From Streptomyces seoulensis (GTDB lineage: Bacteria; Actinomycetota; Actinomycetes; Streptomycetales; Streptomycetaceae): a DNA stretch of 64,000 nucleotides. The notes under the pieces are model-generated. The model ran no database searches and was not told where the DNA came from. It saw nothing but the letters and a program-made list of their open reading frames with translations. The stretch spans positions 6,342,353-6,406,352 of the forward strand of contig CP054936.1 in NCBI GenBank assembly GCA_013364255.1. The letters are read 5' to 3'. Numbering within the stretch: position 1 is the first letter of the stretch; the number at the start of each line of letters is the position of its first letter. The translations under genes were made by a program, and so were the position numbers. Below, in pieces: positions 19,531 to 31,241 of the stretch.

Positions 19531-19830
19531 CGCCAAGGTAAGAATCTGACTAAAGCGTTGCCCATTCATGGGGGAGCGAAGCGGTTTATACCAGACAACT
19601 CGCCCCGGTTTTTGCACAGACGGGCACGGTCACTCTCATGTGTGACAGCCAGCACACCCTCTTGGTAAAGACCGCATCAAATAGTTTGTGATACCGTTCA
19701 CGAGAACCCGGGATAGAGCCGAAGGGGCCAAGAGCAAGGGTCCCTTGGCGAAGAGGTTCCTCTCTCGAACCGGGTACTACGCTCGTCCATGACGACACCC
19801 CTGCCCCCCTGCGAAAGCGGAGTTGCCGCC
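19531..19830. other. Upstream region of the ATP synthase operon
   Basis: This 300-bp stretch is markedly AT-richer than the flanking genes, as expected for a strong promoter region. It contains the Rex-like site described separately and a TTGGTA / TAGTTT pair whose spacing (14 bp) is too short to call confidently. No gene is seen. Confidence 0.5.
19686..19703. promoter_or_regulatory. Rex-type operator (ROP) upstream of the atp operon
   Basis: The 18-bp sequence TTGTGATACCGTTCACGA matches the Rex consensus TTGTGAANNNNTTCACAA at 12 of 14 defined positions and has the right dyad and spacing. Rex is the NADH/NAD+-sensing repressor of respiratory genes in Streptomyces. From memory, the atp operon is among its reported or predicted targets. 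The site lies about 145 bp before atpI. Confidence 0.7.
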
Positions 19831-20268
19831 ATGCCCTCCAATGACGTCCGGAACCTACTGCACACCGCCGTGCCCACCGCAGCTGTCGGTGTGGTCGCGG
19901 TGGCGGTCGGTGGTGCGGTCGCCGGGGGGAAGGGCGCGATCGGGGCGGCCGTCGGAGCGGTCCTCGCCATCCTCTACATGGGGATCGGCCTCTGGGTCCT
20001 GCAATGGACGGCCAAAACGCTTCCGCAGCTCTTCCAGGCGATGGGCCTCATGCTCTACGTCGCCCAACTGCTGCTGCTGCTGATCTTCTTGGCCCTCTTC
20101 AAGGGCACATCCCTGTTCAACGCCAAGGCGTTCGCGTTCTCGCTCGTCGTCGCGTCCGTCGTCTGGATGGCCGCACAGGCGCGCGCTCACATGAAGTCCA
20201 AGATCTTCTACGTTGAGCCGGACTCCGACAAGAACGACAAGTCCCAGAAGACAGGGTCCTCGTCGTGA
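19831..20268 (+). CDS. atpI: ATP synthase accessory protein I
   Basis: A 145-aa hydrophobic protein with four predicted membrane spans and a Lys/Asp/Ser-rich cytosolic tail. The i subunit helps assemble the c-ring and is not part of the final enzyme. An ATG at 19789 is in frame, but the ATG at 19831 has CGGAG 8 bp before it and gives the usual length. It is the first gene of the operon; 225 bp separate it from atpB. Confidence 0.9.
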   Translation: MPSNDVRNLLHTAVPTAAVGVVAVAVGGAVAGGKGAIGAAVGAVLAILYMGIGLWVLQWTAKTLPQLFQAMGLMLYVAQLLLLLIFLALFKGTSLFNAKAFAFSLVVASVVWMAAQARAHMKSKIFYVEPDSDKNDKSQKTGSSS

Positions 20269-20493
20269 GGGGTAGGCCCGGGATAAAGGCGTGTGAGATC
20301 TCCTGCTATCGTCCGGTGCCAACTGCGGCATCGCGGGCGCGGGCATCTGAGCTGACGCCTGCTCGATCGCGAGGCTCGATGCCCGCCCGCCGTCCCCACA
20401 TCCGTCACACCAGTCCGGTGCCGACCCGCGGCTGCTCGCCGCGCCGACACAACGAGGTTGCCGTACCCATGCGCCACGCTGAAGGAGCCCGCG

Positions 20494-21312
20494 GTGAGTG
20501 CTGAACAGACCACGCTCGCCTTCGACTGGAGCTGCCGCGTCTTCGCCGACAACGGCTGCGGCTTCCCTTCGCCGGGCCTCCACTCCTTCCTCTTCAAGCC
20601 GATGTTCTCGGTCGGCGGCTACGACTTCGACAAGCCGATGCTGCTCGCCATCATCACCACGGTGGTCGTCGTCGGCTTCTTCTGGGCCGCCTTCAGCAAG
20701 GCGAAGGTGGTCCCGGGCAAGCTCCAGATGGTCGGCGAGGCGGGCTACGACTTCGTGCGCCGCGGCATCGTCTACGAGACGCTCGGCAAGCGCGAGGGCG
20801 AGAAGTTCGTCCCGTTCATGGTCTCGCTGTTCTTCTTCATCTGGATCATGAACCTCTGGTCGATCATCCCGGTCGCCCAGTTCCCGGTGACGTCGATCAT
20901 CGCCTACCCGGCCGCGCTCGCCCTGTGCGTGTACGTGACGTGGATGTTCCTCACGTTCAAGAAGCACGGCTTCGCCGGCGGTCTCAAGAACCTCACCGGC
21001 TACGACAAGTCGCTCGGCGCCGTGCTGCCGCTCGTCGTCGTCATCGAGTTCTTCTCGAACGTCCTGGTCCGCCCGTTCACGCACGCGGTGCGACTGTTCG
21101 CCAACATGTTCGCCGGCCACCTGCTGCTCGTGATGTTCACCGTCGCCAGCTGGTACCTGATGAACAGCTGGCTGGCCGCGGCCGGCGCCGTCTCCTTCGT
21201 GATGGCCCTGGTCATGATCCTGTTCGAGCTCTTCGTCCAGGCCGTCCAGGCGTACGTCTTCGTCCTCCTGGCCTGCTCCTACGTTCAGGGCGCTCTGGCC
21301 GAGCACCACTGA
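20494..21312 (+). CDS. atpB: ATP synthase subunit a (Fo)
   Basis: A 272-aa membrane subunit forming the proton half-channels. The essential arginine is R200 in FTHAVRLFANMFAGH, in the fourth or fifth of about six spans. The GTG at 20494, behind GAAGGAGCC, is preferred to the in-frame ATG at 20458. The N-terminus is soluble and contains two Cys. Confidence 0.96.
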   Translation: MSAEQTTLAFDWSCRVFADNGCGFPSPGLHSFLFKPMFSVGGYDFDKPMLLAIITTVVVVGFFWAAFSKAKVVPGKLQMVGEAGYDFVRRGIVYETLGKREGEKFVPFMVSLFFFIWIMNLWSIIPVAQFPVTSIIAYPAALALCVYVTWMFLTFKKHGFAGGLKNLTGYDKSLGAVLPLVVVIEFFSNVLVRPFTHAVRLFANMFAGHLLLVMFTVASWYLMNSWLAAAGAVSFVMALVMILFELFVQAVQAYVFVLLACSYVQGALAEHH

Positions 21313-21391
21313 GCCCCAGTCCCGCTCCGCCCCGTCACAGACGTCCGGTGGCCAACCCCCACCGGTCCTTGAAAGAGAAGGAAGAATCAGC

Positions 21392-21631
21392 ATGGCTGCC
21401 ACTGAGACCCTTGCCGCCGTCACCGGCTCCATCGCCTCCGTCGGCTACGGCCTCGCCGCCATCGGTCCCGGCATCGGCATCGGCATCATCTTCGGCAACG
21501 GCACCCAGGCGCTCGCCCGCCAGCCCGAGGCCGCCGGTCTGATCCGTGCCAACCAGATCCTGGGCTTCGCCTTCTGTGAGGCGCTCGCCCTCATCGGCAT
21601 CGTCATGCCGTTCGTTTACACCTACAAGTAA
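21392..21631 (+). CDS. atpE: ATP synthase subunit c (Fo ring)
   Basis: A 79-aa two-helix hairpin. Helix 1 carries the glycine-rich GIGIGIIFG packing motif, the polar loop is ARQPEA, and helix 2 carries the proton-binding E63 in FCEALALIG. AAAGAGAAGGAAG precedes the ATG. Confidence 0.97.
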   Translation: MAATETLAAVTGSIASVGYGLAAIGPGIGIGIIFGNGTQALARQPEAAGLIRANQILGFAFCEALALIGIVMPFVYTYK

Positions 21632-21675
21632 ACCGACGGCGGACGACCCCACCCTTAGGGAAAGGCACTGATGAC

Positions 21676-22230
21676 ATGCAGCTGACACAGCAGATGGTGC
21701 AGCTGGCGGAGGAGGGTTCGCAGAACCCCCTCATCCCGCCGGGCCCCGAGCTGGTCATCGGCCTCGTCACCTTCGCCATCGTCTTCTTCTTCCTCGCGAA
21801 GAAGCTCCTGCCGAACATCAACAAGGTTCTGGAGGAGCGCCGCTCGGCGATCGAAGGCGGCATCGAAGAGGCCGAGGCCATGAAGGTCGAGGCCCAGAGC
21901 GTCCTCGAGCAGTACAAGGCCCAGCTGGCCGAAGCCCGGCACGAGGCCGCGCGCCTGCGCCAGGAGGCCCAGGAGCAGGGCGCCACGCTCATCGCCGAGA
22001 TGCGGGCCGAGGGCCAGCGTCAGCGCGAGGAGATCGTCGCCGCCGGTCACGCCCAGATCGACGCCGACCGCAAGGCCGCCTCGTCCGCGCTGCGCCAGGA
22101 CGTCGGCAAGCTCGCCACCGAGCTGGCCGGCAAGCTCGTCGGCGAGTCCCTCGAGGACCACGCCCGGCAGAGCCGCGTGATCGACCGCTTCCTCGACGAG
22201 CTCGAGGAGAAGGCCGAGGCCGCGCGATGA
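21676..22230 (+). CDS. atpF: ATP synthase subunit b
   Basis: A 184-aa peripheral stalk subunit with one N-terminal membrane span (about residues 22-42) and a long charged coiled coil rich in Glu, Ala and Arg. Its stop overlaps the start of atpH by four bases (ATGA), indicating coupled translation. Confidence 0.95.
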   Translation: MQLTQQMVQLAEEGSQNPLIPPGPELVIGLVTFAIVFFFLAKKLLPNINKVLEERRSAIEGGIEEAEAMKVEAQSVLEQYKAQLAEARHEAARLRQEAQEQGATLIAEMRAEGQRQREEIVAAGHAQIDADRKAASSALRQDVGKLATELAGKLVGESLEDHARQSRVIDRFLDELEEKAEAAR

Positions 22231-23042
22231 ACGGAGCGAGCCGCGAGGCCCTGACCTCCGCACGTGAGCGTCTCGACGCGCTGACGGACTCCACGTCCGC
22301 CGACGCCGCGCGGCTCGCCGACGAGCTGGCGTCCGTCACGGCGCTGCTCCACCGCGAGGTCGGCCTGCGTCGGGTCCTGACCGACCCGGCGCAGTCCGGT
22401 GACGCCAAGGCCGCGCTGGTCCAGCGCCTGCTCGCCGGCCAGGCCGGCGAGGCGACCGTGGACCTGGTCTCCGGCACCGTGCGCTCGCGCTGGTCGCAGT
22501 CGCGGGACCTGGTGGACGCGCTGGAGGAGCTGGCGAACCTCGCCGACCTCACCACCGCGCAGCGGCGGGGCGCGCTCGACGAGGTCGAGGACGAGCTGTT
22601 CCGCTTCGGCCGGATCATCTCCTCCAGCACCGAGCTGCGCGCCGCGCTGACCGACCGGGCCGCCGGCGCCTCGGCCAAGGCCGAACTGCTGCACCGCCTG
22701 CTCGGCGGCCGGGCCAACCGGATCACCGAGCGTCTGGTGACGCGCCTTGTGACCGCGCCGCGGGGACGTAGCCTGGAGGCGGGACTGGAGTCCCTGTCCA
22801 AGCTCGCCGCCGACCGCCGGGGCCGCATGGTCGCCGTCGTCACCTCGGCGGTCCCGCTGAGCGAGGGCCAGAAGCGACGCCTCGGCGCCGCGCTCGGCAA
22901 GCTCTACGGCCGCCAGATGCACCTCAACCTCGACGTCGACCCCGAGCTGGTCGGCGGCATCCGGGTGCAGGTCGGCGACGAGATCATCAACGGCTCGCTC
23001 GCGGACCGGCTGGACGACGCCGCCCGCCGCATGGCGAGCTAG
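22227..23042 (+). CDS. atpH: ATP synthase subunit delta
   Basis: A 271-aa stalk protein, longer than the roughly 177-aa E. coli delta, as in other Streptomyces. The conserved C-terminal segment VTSAVPLSEGQKRRL and GIRVQVGDEIINGSL is present. It overlaps atpF (ATGA). Confidence 0.95.
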   Translation: MNGASREALTSARERLDALTDSTSADAARLADELASVTALLHREVGLRRVLTDPAQSGDAKAALVQRLLAGQAGEATVDLVSGTVRSRWSQSRDLVDALEELANLADLTTAQRRGALDEVEDELFRFGRIISSSTELRAALTDRAAGASAKAELLHRLLGGRANRITERLVTRLVTAPRGRSLEAGLESLSKLAADRRGRMVAVVTSAVPLSEGQKRRLGAALGKLYGRQMHLNLDVDPELVGGIRVQVGDEIINGSLADRLDDAARRMAS

Positions 23043-23184
23043 CAGCAACTCAACACGCAAGACGTACACGACGGCCCTGGTTGGGCCGTGCAGAGGATTC
23101 ACCTCTTATCGGGGGGAGTCCCAGACTCGTGGAATACCCCCCCGAGTGAAACTTCGGGCCCAACAAGGAGAGCAGGGAACCCAG

Positions 23185-24777
23185 ATGGCGGAGCTCACGA
23201 TCCGGCCGGAGGAGATCCGGGACGCGCTGGAGAACTTCGTCCAGTCGTACAAGCCGGACGCGGCCTCGCGCGAGGAGGTCGGTACGGTCACCCTTGCCGG
23301 CGACGGCATCGCGAAGGTCGAGGGCCTGCCCTCGGCCATGGCCAACGAGCTGCTGAAGTTCGAGGACGGCACCCTCGGCCTCGCCCTCAACCTCGAGGAG
23401 CGCGAGATCGGTGCCATCGTCCTCGGCGAGTTCAGCGGCGTCGAGGAGGGCCAGCCGGTCACCCGCACCGGTGAGGTCCTGTCGGTCGCCGTGGGCGAGG
23501 GCTACCTCGGCCGCGTCGTCGACCCCCTCGGCAACCCGATCGACGGCCTCGGCGAGATCGAGACCGACGGCCGCCGCGCCCTCGAACTGCAGGCCCCCAC
23601 GGTCATGCAGCGCAAGTCGGTGCACGAGCCGATGGAGACCGGCTACAAGGCCGTCGACGCCATGACCCCGGTCGGCCGCGGCCAGCGTCAGCTGATCATC
23701 GGCGACCGCCAGACCGGCAAGACCGCCCTGGCCGTCGACACGATCATCAACCAGCGCGACAACTGGCGCACCGGCGACCCGAACAAGCAGGTCCGCTGCA
23801 TCTACGTCGCCATCGGCCAGAAGGGCTCCACCATCGCGTCGGTCCGCCGCGCGCTGGAGGAGAACGGCGCGCTGGAGTACACGACCATCGTGGCCGCCCC
23901 GGCGTCCGACCCGGCCGGCTTCAAGTACCTGGCGCCGTACACCGGTTCCGCCATCGGCCAGCACTGGATGTACCAGGGCAAGCACGTCCTGATCATCTTC
24001 GACGACCTGTCGAAGCAGGCCGACGCCTACCGCGCCGTCTCCCTGCTGCTGCGCCGCCCGCCGGGCCGCGAGGCCTACCCGGGCGACGTCTTCTACCTGC
24101 ACTCCCGTCTGCTGGAGCGCTGCGCCAAGCTCTCCGACGACATGGGCGCCGGTTCGATGACCGGTCTGCCGATCGTCGAGACCAAGGCCAACGACGTCTC
24201 GGCGTTCATCCCGACCAACGTCATCTCCATCACCGACGGCCAGTGCTTCCTGGAGTCGGACCTGTTCAACGCCGGTCAGCGCCCCGCGCTGAACGTCGGC
24301 ATCTCCGTCTCCCGAGTCGGCGGTTCCGCGCAGCACAAGGCGATGAAGCAGGTCTCCGGCCGACTGCGCGTGGACCTCGCCCAGTTCCGTGAGCTGGAGG
24401 CGTTCGCCGCCTTCGGTTCCGACCTGGACGCGGCCTCCAAGTCGCAGCTGGAGCGCGGTCAGCGCATGGTCGAGCTGCTCAAGCAGAACCAGTACCAGCC
24501 GATGTCCACCGAGGACCAGGTCGTCTCCGTGTGGGCCGGCACCACCGGCAAGATGGACGAGGTCCCGGTCGCCGACATCCGCCGCTTCGAGAAGGAGCTG
24601 CTGGAGTACCTGCACCGCAAGGAGCAGGGCCTCATGACCTCCATCCGGGAGGGCGGCAAGATGTCCGACGACACCCTCACGGCCGTCGCCGACGCCATCG
24701 TGGAGTTCAAGAAGCAGTTCGAGACCTCGGACGGCAAGCTGCTCGGCGACGACACTCCGGCCGCTGCCGCCAAGTGA
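23185..24777 (+). CDS. atpA: ATP synthase subunit alpha
   Basis: A 530-aa F1 subunit. The P-loop GDRQTGKT is at residues 173-180, the signature PAINVGLSVSRVG-type segment appears as ALNVGISVSRVGGSAQ, and the arginine finger lies in it. The ATG at 23185 follows AAGGAGAGCAGG; an in-frame ATG 39 bp upstream lacks such a site. The 142-bp gap from atpH contains no gene. Confidence 0.97.
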   Translation: MAELTIRPEEIRDALENFVQSYKPDAASREEVGTVTLAGDGIAKVEGLPSAMANELLKFEDGTLGLALNLEEREIGAIVLGEFSGVEEGQPVTRTGEVLSVAVGEGYLGRVVDPLGNPIDGLGEIETDGRRALELQAPTVMQRKSVHEPMETGYKAVDAMTPVGRGQRQLIIGDRQTGKTALAVDTIINQRDNWRTGDPNKQVRCIYVAIGQKGSTIASVRRALEENGALEYTTIVAAPASDPAGFKYLAPYTGSAIGQHWMYQGKHVLIIFDDLSKQADAYRAVSLLLRRPPGREAYPGDVFYLHSRLLERCAKLSDDMGAGSMTGLPIVETKANDVSAFIPTNVISITDGQCFLESDLFNAGQRPALNVGISVSRVGGSAQHKAMKQVSGRLRVDLAQFRELEAFAAFGSDLDAASKSQLERGQRMVELLKQNQYQPMSTEDQVVSVWAGTTGKMDEVPVADIRRFEKELLEYLHRKEQGLMTSIREGGKMSDDTLTAVADAIVEFKKQFETSDGKLLGDDTPAAAAK

Positions 24778-24798
24778 CGTAAGGAAGGGACCTGACTC

Positions 24799-25715
24799 AT
24801 GGGAGCCCAGCTCCGGGTCTACAAGCGTCGCATCCGATCCGTCACCGCGACCAAGAAGATCACCAAGGCGATGGAGATGATCGCCGCCTCGCGCGTCGTC
24901 AAGGCGCAGCGCAAGGTGGCGGCCTCCACGCCGTACGCGCAGGAACTGACCCGCGCGGTCACGGCGGTCGGCACGGGATCCAACACCAGGCACCCGCTGA
25001 CCACGGAGGCGGAGAACCCGACCCGTGCCGCGGTCCTGCTCCTCACGAGCGACCGCGGTCTGGCCGGCGCCTTCAACTCCAACGCCATCAAGGCGGCGGA
25101 GCAGCTGACCGAGCGCCTGGAGCGCGAGGGCAAGCAGGTCGACACGTACATCGTCGGCCGGCGCGGCGTCGCCCACTACAACTTCCGCGAGCGCACCGTC
25201 GCGGAGTCGTTCACGGGCTTCACCGACGAGCCGACGTACGCGGACGCCAAGAAGGTCGCGGCGCCGCTGATCGAGGCCATCGAGACGGAGACGGCGGACG
25301 GCGGCGTGGACGAACTCCACATCGTCTACACCGAGTTCGTCTCGATGATGACGCAGACCGCGGTCGACCCCCGACTGCTTCCGCTGCGTCTGGACGAGGT
25401 CGCGGCCGAGACGGGCAAGAAGGACGAGATCCTTCCGCTCTACGACTTCGAGCCCTCGGCGGAGGACGTCCTCGACGCCCTGCTGCCGCGCTACGTGGAG
25501 AGCCGCATCTACAACGCGCTGCTCCAGTCGGCCGCTTCGAAGCACGCCGCCACGCGGCGCGCGATGAAGTCGGCCACCGACAACGCGGGCGAGCTGATCA
25601 ACACGCTCTCCCGTCTTGCCAACGCGGCCCGCCAGGCCGAAATCACCCAGGAAATCAGCGAGATCGTCGGTGGCGCGAGCGCCCTGGCCGACGCGACCGC
25701 GGGGAGTGACAACTA

Positions 25716-25716
<1 letters not shown>
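24799..25716 (+). CDS. atpG: ATP synthase subunit gamma
   Basis: A 305-aa rotor shaft subunit. The conserved N-terminus (RIRSVTATKKITKAMEMIAA) and C-terminus (TLSRLANAARQAEITQEI) form the central coiled coil. The stop overlaps the start of atpD by one base (TAATG). Confidence 0.97.
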
Positions 25717-27161
<1,445 letters not shown>

Positions 27162-27164
<3 letters not shown>

Positions 27165-27197
27165 GCCTCCGGCTCACCGTGAGCCGTCCGGCTCACA
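27162..27197 (+). repeat. Two 18-bp tandem units beginning at the atpD stop
   Basis: Units 27162-27179 and 27180-27197 each begin TGAGCC and share 16 of 18 bases. Unit 1 starts with the atpD stop codon. Each unit is also internally palindromic (GAGCC / GGCTC). Confidence 0.6.
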
Positions 27198-27200
27198 CCC

Positions 27201-27226
27201 GAGGGGGCGGGGCGTCCCGCCCCCTC
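27201..27226 (+). terminator. Hairpin between atpD and atpC
   Basis: An 11-bp GC stem (27201-27211 with 27216-27226) without a T-run. It may act as partial terminator or mRNA stabiliser, because atpC downstream has no clear promoter. Confidence 0.4.
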
Positions 27227-27375
27227 ATCCACGCCCAACGCTGTGCCTCACGGGGGACTTCCCCCAAGCCCCCGGCCCTGCCAGGGGCGGGCCCCGGCAC
27301 TTGGTGCCGCACGGCCCACTAGACTTGTTTCCAACACCCGGTGACCCCACCGGGTGGTGACCCGAGGAGCCTCCC

Positions 27376-27753
27376 TTGGCTGCTGAGCTGCATGTCGAGC
27401 TGGTCGCCGCCGACCGCCAGGTCTGGTCCGGCGAGGCCACCCTGGTCGTCGCGCGCACCACGTCCGGCGACATCGGCGTCATGCCCGGTCACCAGCCGCT
27501 GCTCGGTGTGCTGGAGTCGGGCCCGGTGACCATCCGTACGAGTGACGGCGGGACGGTCGTCGCCGCGGTGCACGGCGGTTTCATCTCCTTCGCGGACGAC
27601 AAGCTGTCGCTGCTGGCGGAGATCGCCGAGCTGTCGGACGAGATCGACGTCCAGCGCGTGGAGCGGGAGCTCGAACGTGCGAAGGCGGAGGGCGACGCCT
27701 CCGCCGAGCGTCGTGCGGACGTCCGTCTGCGGGCGGCGACGGCGACGCGCTGA
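27376..27753 (+). CDS. atpC: ATP synthase subunit epsilon
   Basis: A 125-aa F1 subunit: an N-terminal beta-sandwich containing GDIGVMPGHQPLLGVL and a C-terminal helical hairpin that regulates ATPase activity. The TTG start at 27376 follows CGAGGAGCC. It is the last gene of the operon. Confidence 0.95.
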   Translation: MAAELHVELVAADRQVWSGEATLVVARTTSGDIGVMPGHQPLLGVLESGPVTIRTSDGGTVVAAVHGGFISFADDKLSLLAEIAELSDEIDVQRVERELERAKAEGDASAERRADVRLRAATATR

Positions 27754-27779
27754 ACCCCGCGCCGATGCGATGACGTCAC

Positions 27780-27846
27780 TCAGCCGCGGCCGGTACCGGA
27801 GCAATCCGGAACCGGTCGCGGCTGAGGCGGATGTGGGTGTTTTTTC
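27780..27846 (+). terminator. Terminator of the atp operon
   Basis: A 20-bp stem with two mismatches (27780-27799 with 27806-27825) and a 6-nt loop is followed 14 nt later by a run of seven T (27840-27846). Confidence 0.7.
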
Positions 27847-27882
27847 CGTTCCATTACCTAGGAGACGAGGAGGTCGGTGCCG

Positions 27883-28329
27883 ATGGTCCTCGCTCTGACT
27901 GTGTGCGGAGTCGTGGTCGCGCTCGTGGTGGTGGGACTGTTCGTCTTCGGGCTGCGGCGCCGGCTGATCCAGCGCTCCGGCGGCACCTTCGACTGCAGCC
28001 TGCGCTGGGACGTGCCGCAGACCTCCGACACCAGCGGCAAGGGCTGGAGCTACGGCGTGGCCCGCTACAACGGCGACCGCGTCGAGTGGTTCCGGGTCTT
28101 CTCCTACGCGCCCCGTCCGCGCCGCACCCTGGAGCGGTCCTCGATCGAGGTGGCCGGCCGCCGGCTGCCCGAGGGCGAGGAGGAACTCGCGCTGCTCTCC
28201 GACGCCGTCATCCTCACCTGTCTGCACCGCGGCATCCGTCTGGAGCTGGCCATGAGCGACGACGCCCTGACGGGTTTCCTCGCCTGGCTGGAGGCGGCGC
28301 CGCCGGGGCAGAGGGTGAACGTCGCTTAG
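27883..28329 (+). CDS. DUF2550 membrane protein
   Basis: A 148-aa conserved actinobacterial protein with one N-terminal membrane span (about residues 3-22), a basic stop-transfer LRRRL, and a small soluble domain (GWSYGVARYNGDRVEWFRVF). The function is not known. The ATG at 27883 lies 9 bp from AGGAGG; an upstream GTG at 27877 is too close to that site. The gene sits directly after the atp operon, an arrangement I remember from other Streptomyces. Confidence 0.85.
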   Translation: MVLALTVCGVVVALVVVGLFVFGLRRRLIQRSGGTFDCSLRWDVPQTSDTSGKGWSYGVARYNGDRVEWFRVFSYAPRPRRTLERSSIEVAGRRLPEGEEELALLSDAVILTCLHRGIRLELAMSDDALTGFLAWLEAAPPGQRVNVA

Positions 28330-28342
28330 GCCGTACAGGCAG

Positions 28343-28377
28343 AAGCTCCCCCGGACGAGGTCCGGGGGAGCTTTTCG
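28343..28377. terminator. Bidirectional terminator between the DUF2550 gene and the chitinase
   Basis: A perfect 13-bp stem (28343-28355 with 28361-28373) with a 5-nt loop and TTTT on the plus strand. It serves the two convergent genes. Confidence 0.75.
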
Positions 28378-28398
28378 TGTCTCAGGTGCGGGCGGTGC

Positions 28399-30237
<1,839 letters not shown>

Positions 30238-30303
30238 GCTGCGCCTCCCTTGTCGGGGGTGAATGTCAGGGGCATGACTGAGCCTCCATGCCCAAGTGCC
30301 GCG

Positions 30304-30346
30304 AGAATAGAAAGGTCTGGACCACAGGTCAATAGGTCTGGACCAC
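30304..30346 (-). promoter_or_regulatory. Chitinase promoter with DasR-type direct repeats
   Basis: On the minus strand TTGACC (30327-30332) and TATTCT (30304-30309) are spaced exactly 17 bp. Two identical 13-bp repeats, AGGTCTGGACCAC on the plus strand at 30313-30325 and 30334-30346, start 21 bp apart and overlap the -35 region. They match the DasR-responsive element (core GGTCTAGACC-like) and the classical chitinase promoter repeats. Induction by chitin breakdown products is therefore expected. Confidence 0.85.
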
Positions 30347-30545
30347 TACGGCGGAGGTTCGGCCGGGGATCGGCCGCCCGCTCAACTCCCCCGCGAGCGC
30401 CGCCGCTTGCCCCCGCCCGGGCGGCTCCGCGCCGTCGCACGGGCGGCTGACGTGCGCCTTCGCCGCGCCCCGCACCGTCGCGGCCGCCCGGCACCGGACG
30501 CGCCGCGACGGGCCGTACGCTGGCCGGAAGACGAGGAGGGCGCGC

Positions 30546-31241
30546 ATGACACGGGCGGGACGGTCCGGGGCGGTGCTGGTCGTCGACGACGACGCGGCGA
30601 TACGCCGGTCGCTGGAACGCGGCCTCGGACTCAGCGGGTTCACGGTGCGCAGCGCCGCCGACGGCCGCCGGGCACTGGCGGCGCTCGCCGAGGAACCCGC
30701 CGACGTCGTGGTCCTCGACGTGTCGATGCCCGGCATGAGCGGCATCGAGGTGTGCGCCCGGCTGCGCGAGCAGGGCGCGGACCTGCCCGTGCTGATGCTC
30801 TCCGCGCTCGACGACACCGCCGACCGCATCGCCGGACTCCAGGCCGGCGGCGACGACTACCTCGTCAAACCCTTCGCCCTCCAGGAACTCGTGCTGCGCC
30901 TGCACGCCCTGCTGCGCCGCCGCCCGCCCGCCGGACCGGACGTGCTGCGCGCGCACGGCCTGGTGATCGACCCCGCCGCCCGCACCGCCGAGCGCGAGGG
31001 CCGGCCACTGGAGCTGACCCGCCGCGAGTTCGAACTCCTGGAGGTGCTCACCCGCAACGCCGGACTCGTCCTCACCCGCGACCAGCTCCTGGAACGCGTC
31101 TGGGGCTACGACTTCGACGTGCGCACCGACGCCGTCGACACCTTCGTCAGCTATCTGCGGCGCAAGCTGGAGGCCGGCGGGCGGCCCCGGCTCATCCACA
31201 CCGTGCGCGGCGTCGGCTTCGTCCTGCGGGAGACCCCGTGA
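30546..31241 (+). CDS. OmpR/PhoB-family response regulator
   Basis: A 231-aa regulator with a receiver domain (phosphoacceptor D58 in VLDVSMPG, conserved Lys in LVKPF) and a winged-helix DNA-binding domain (about 135-228, ending YLRRKLEAGG and IHTVRGVGF). Its stop overlaps the GTG start of the kinase gene, so they form one operon. Divergent from the chitinase, but the DasR-type repeats lie nearer the chitinase. Confidence 0.93.
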   Translation: MTRAGRSGAVLVVDDDAAIRRSLERGLGLSGFTVRSAADGRRALAALAEEPADVVVLDVSMPGMSGIEVCARLREQGADLPVLMLSALDDTADRIAGLQAGGDDYLVKPFALQELVLRLHALLRRRPPAGPDVLRAHGLVIDPAARTAEREGRPLELTRREFELLEVLTRNAGLVLTRDQLLERVWGYDFDVRTDAVDTFVSYLRRKLEAGGRPRLIHTVRGVGFVLRETP

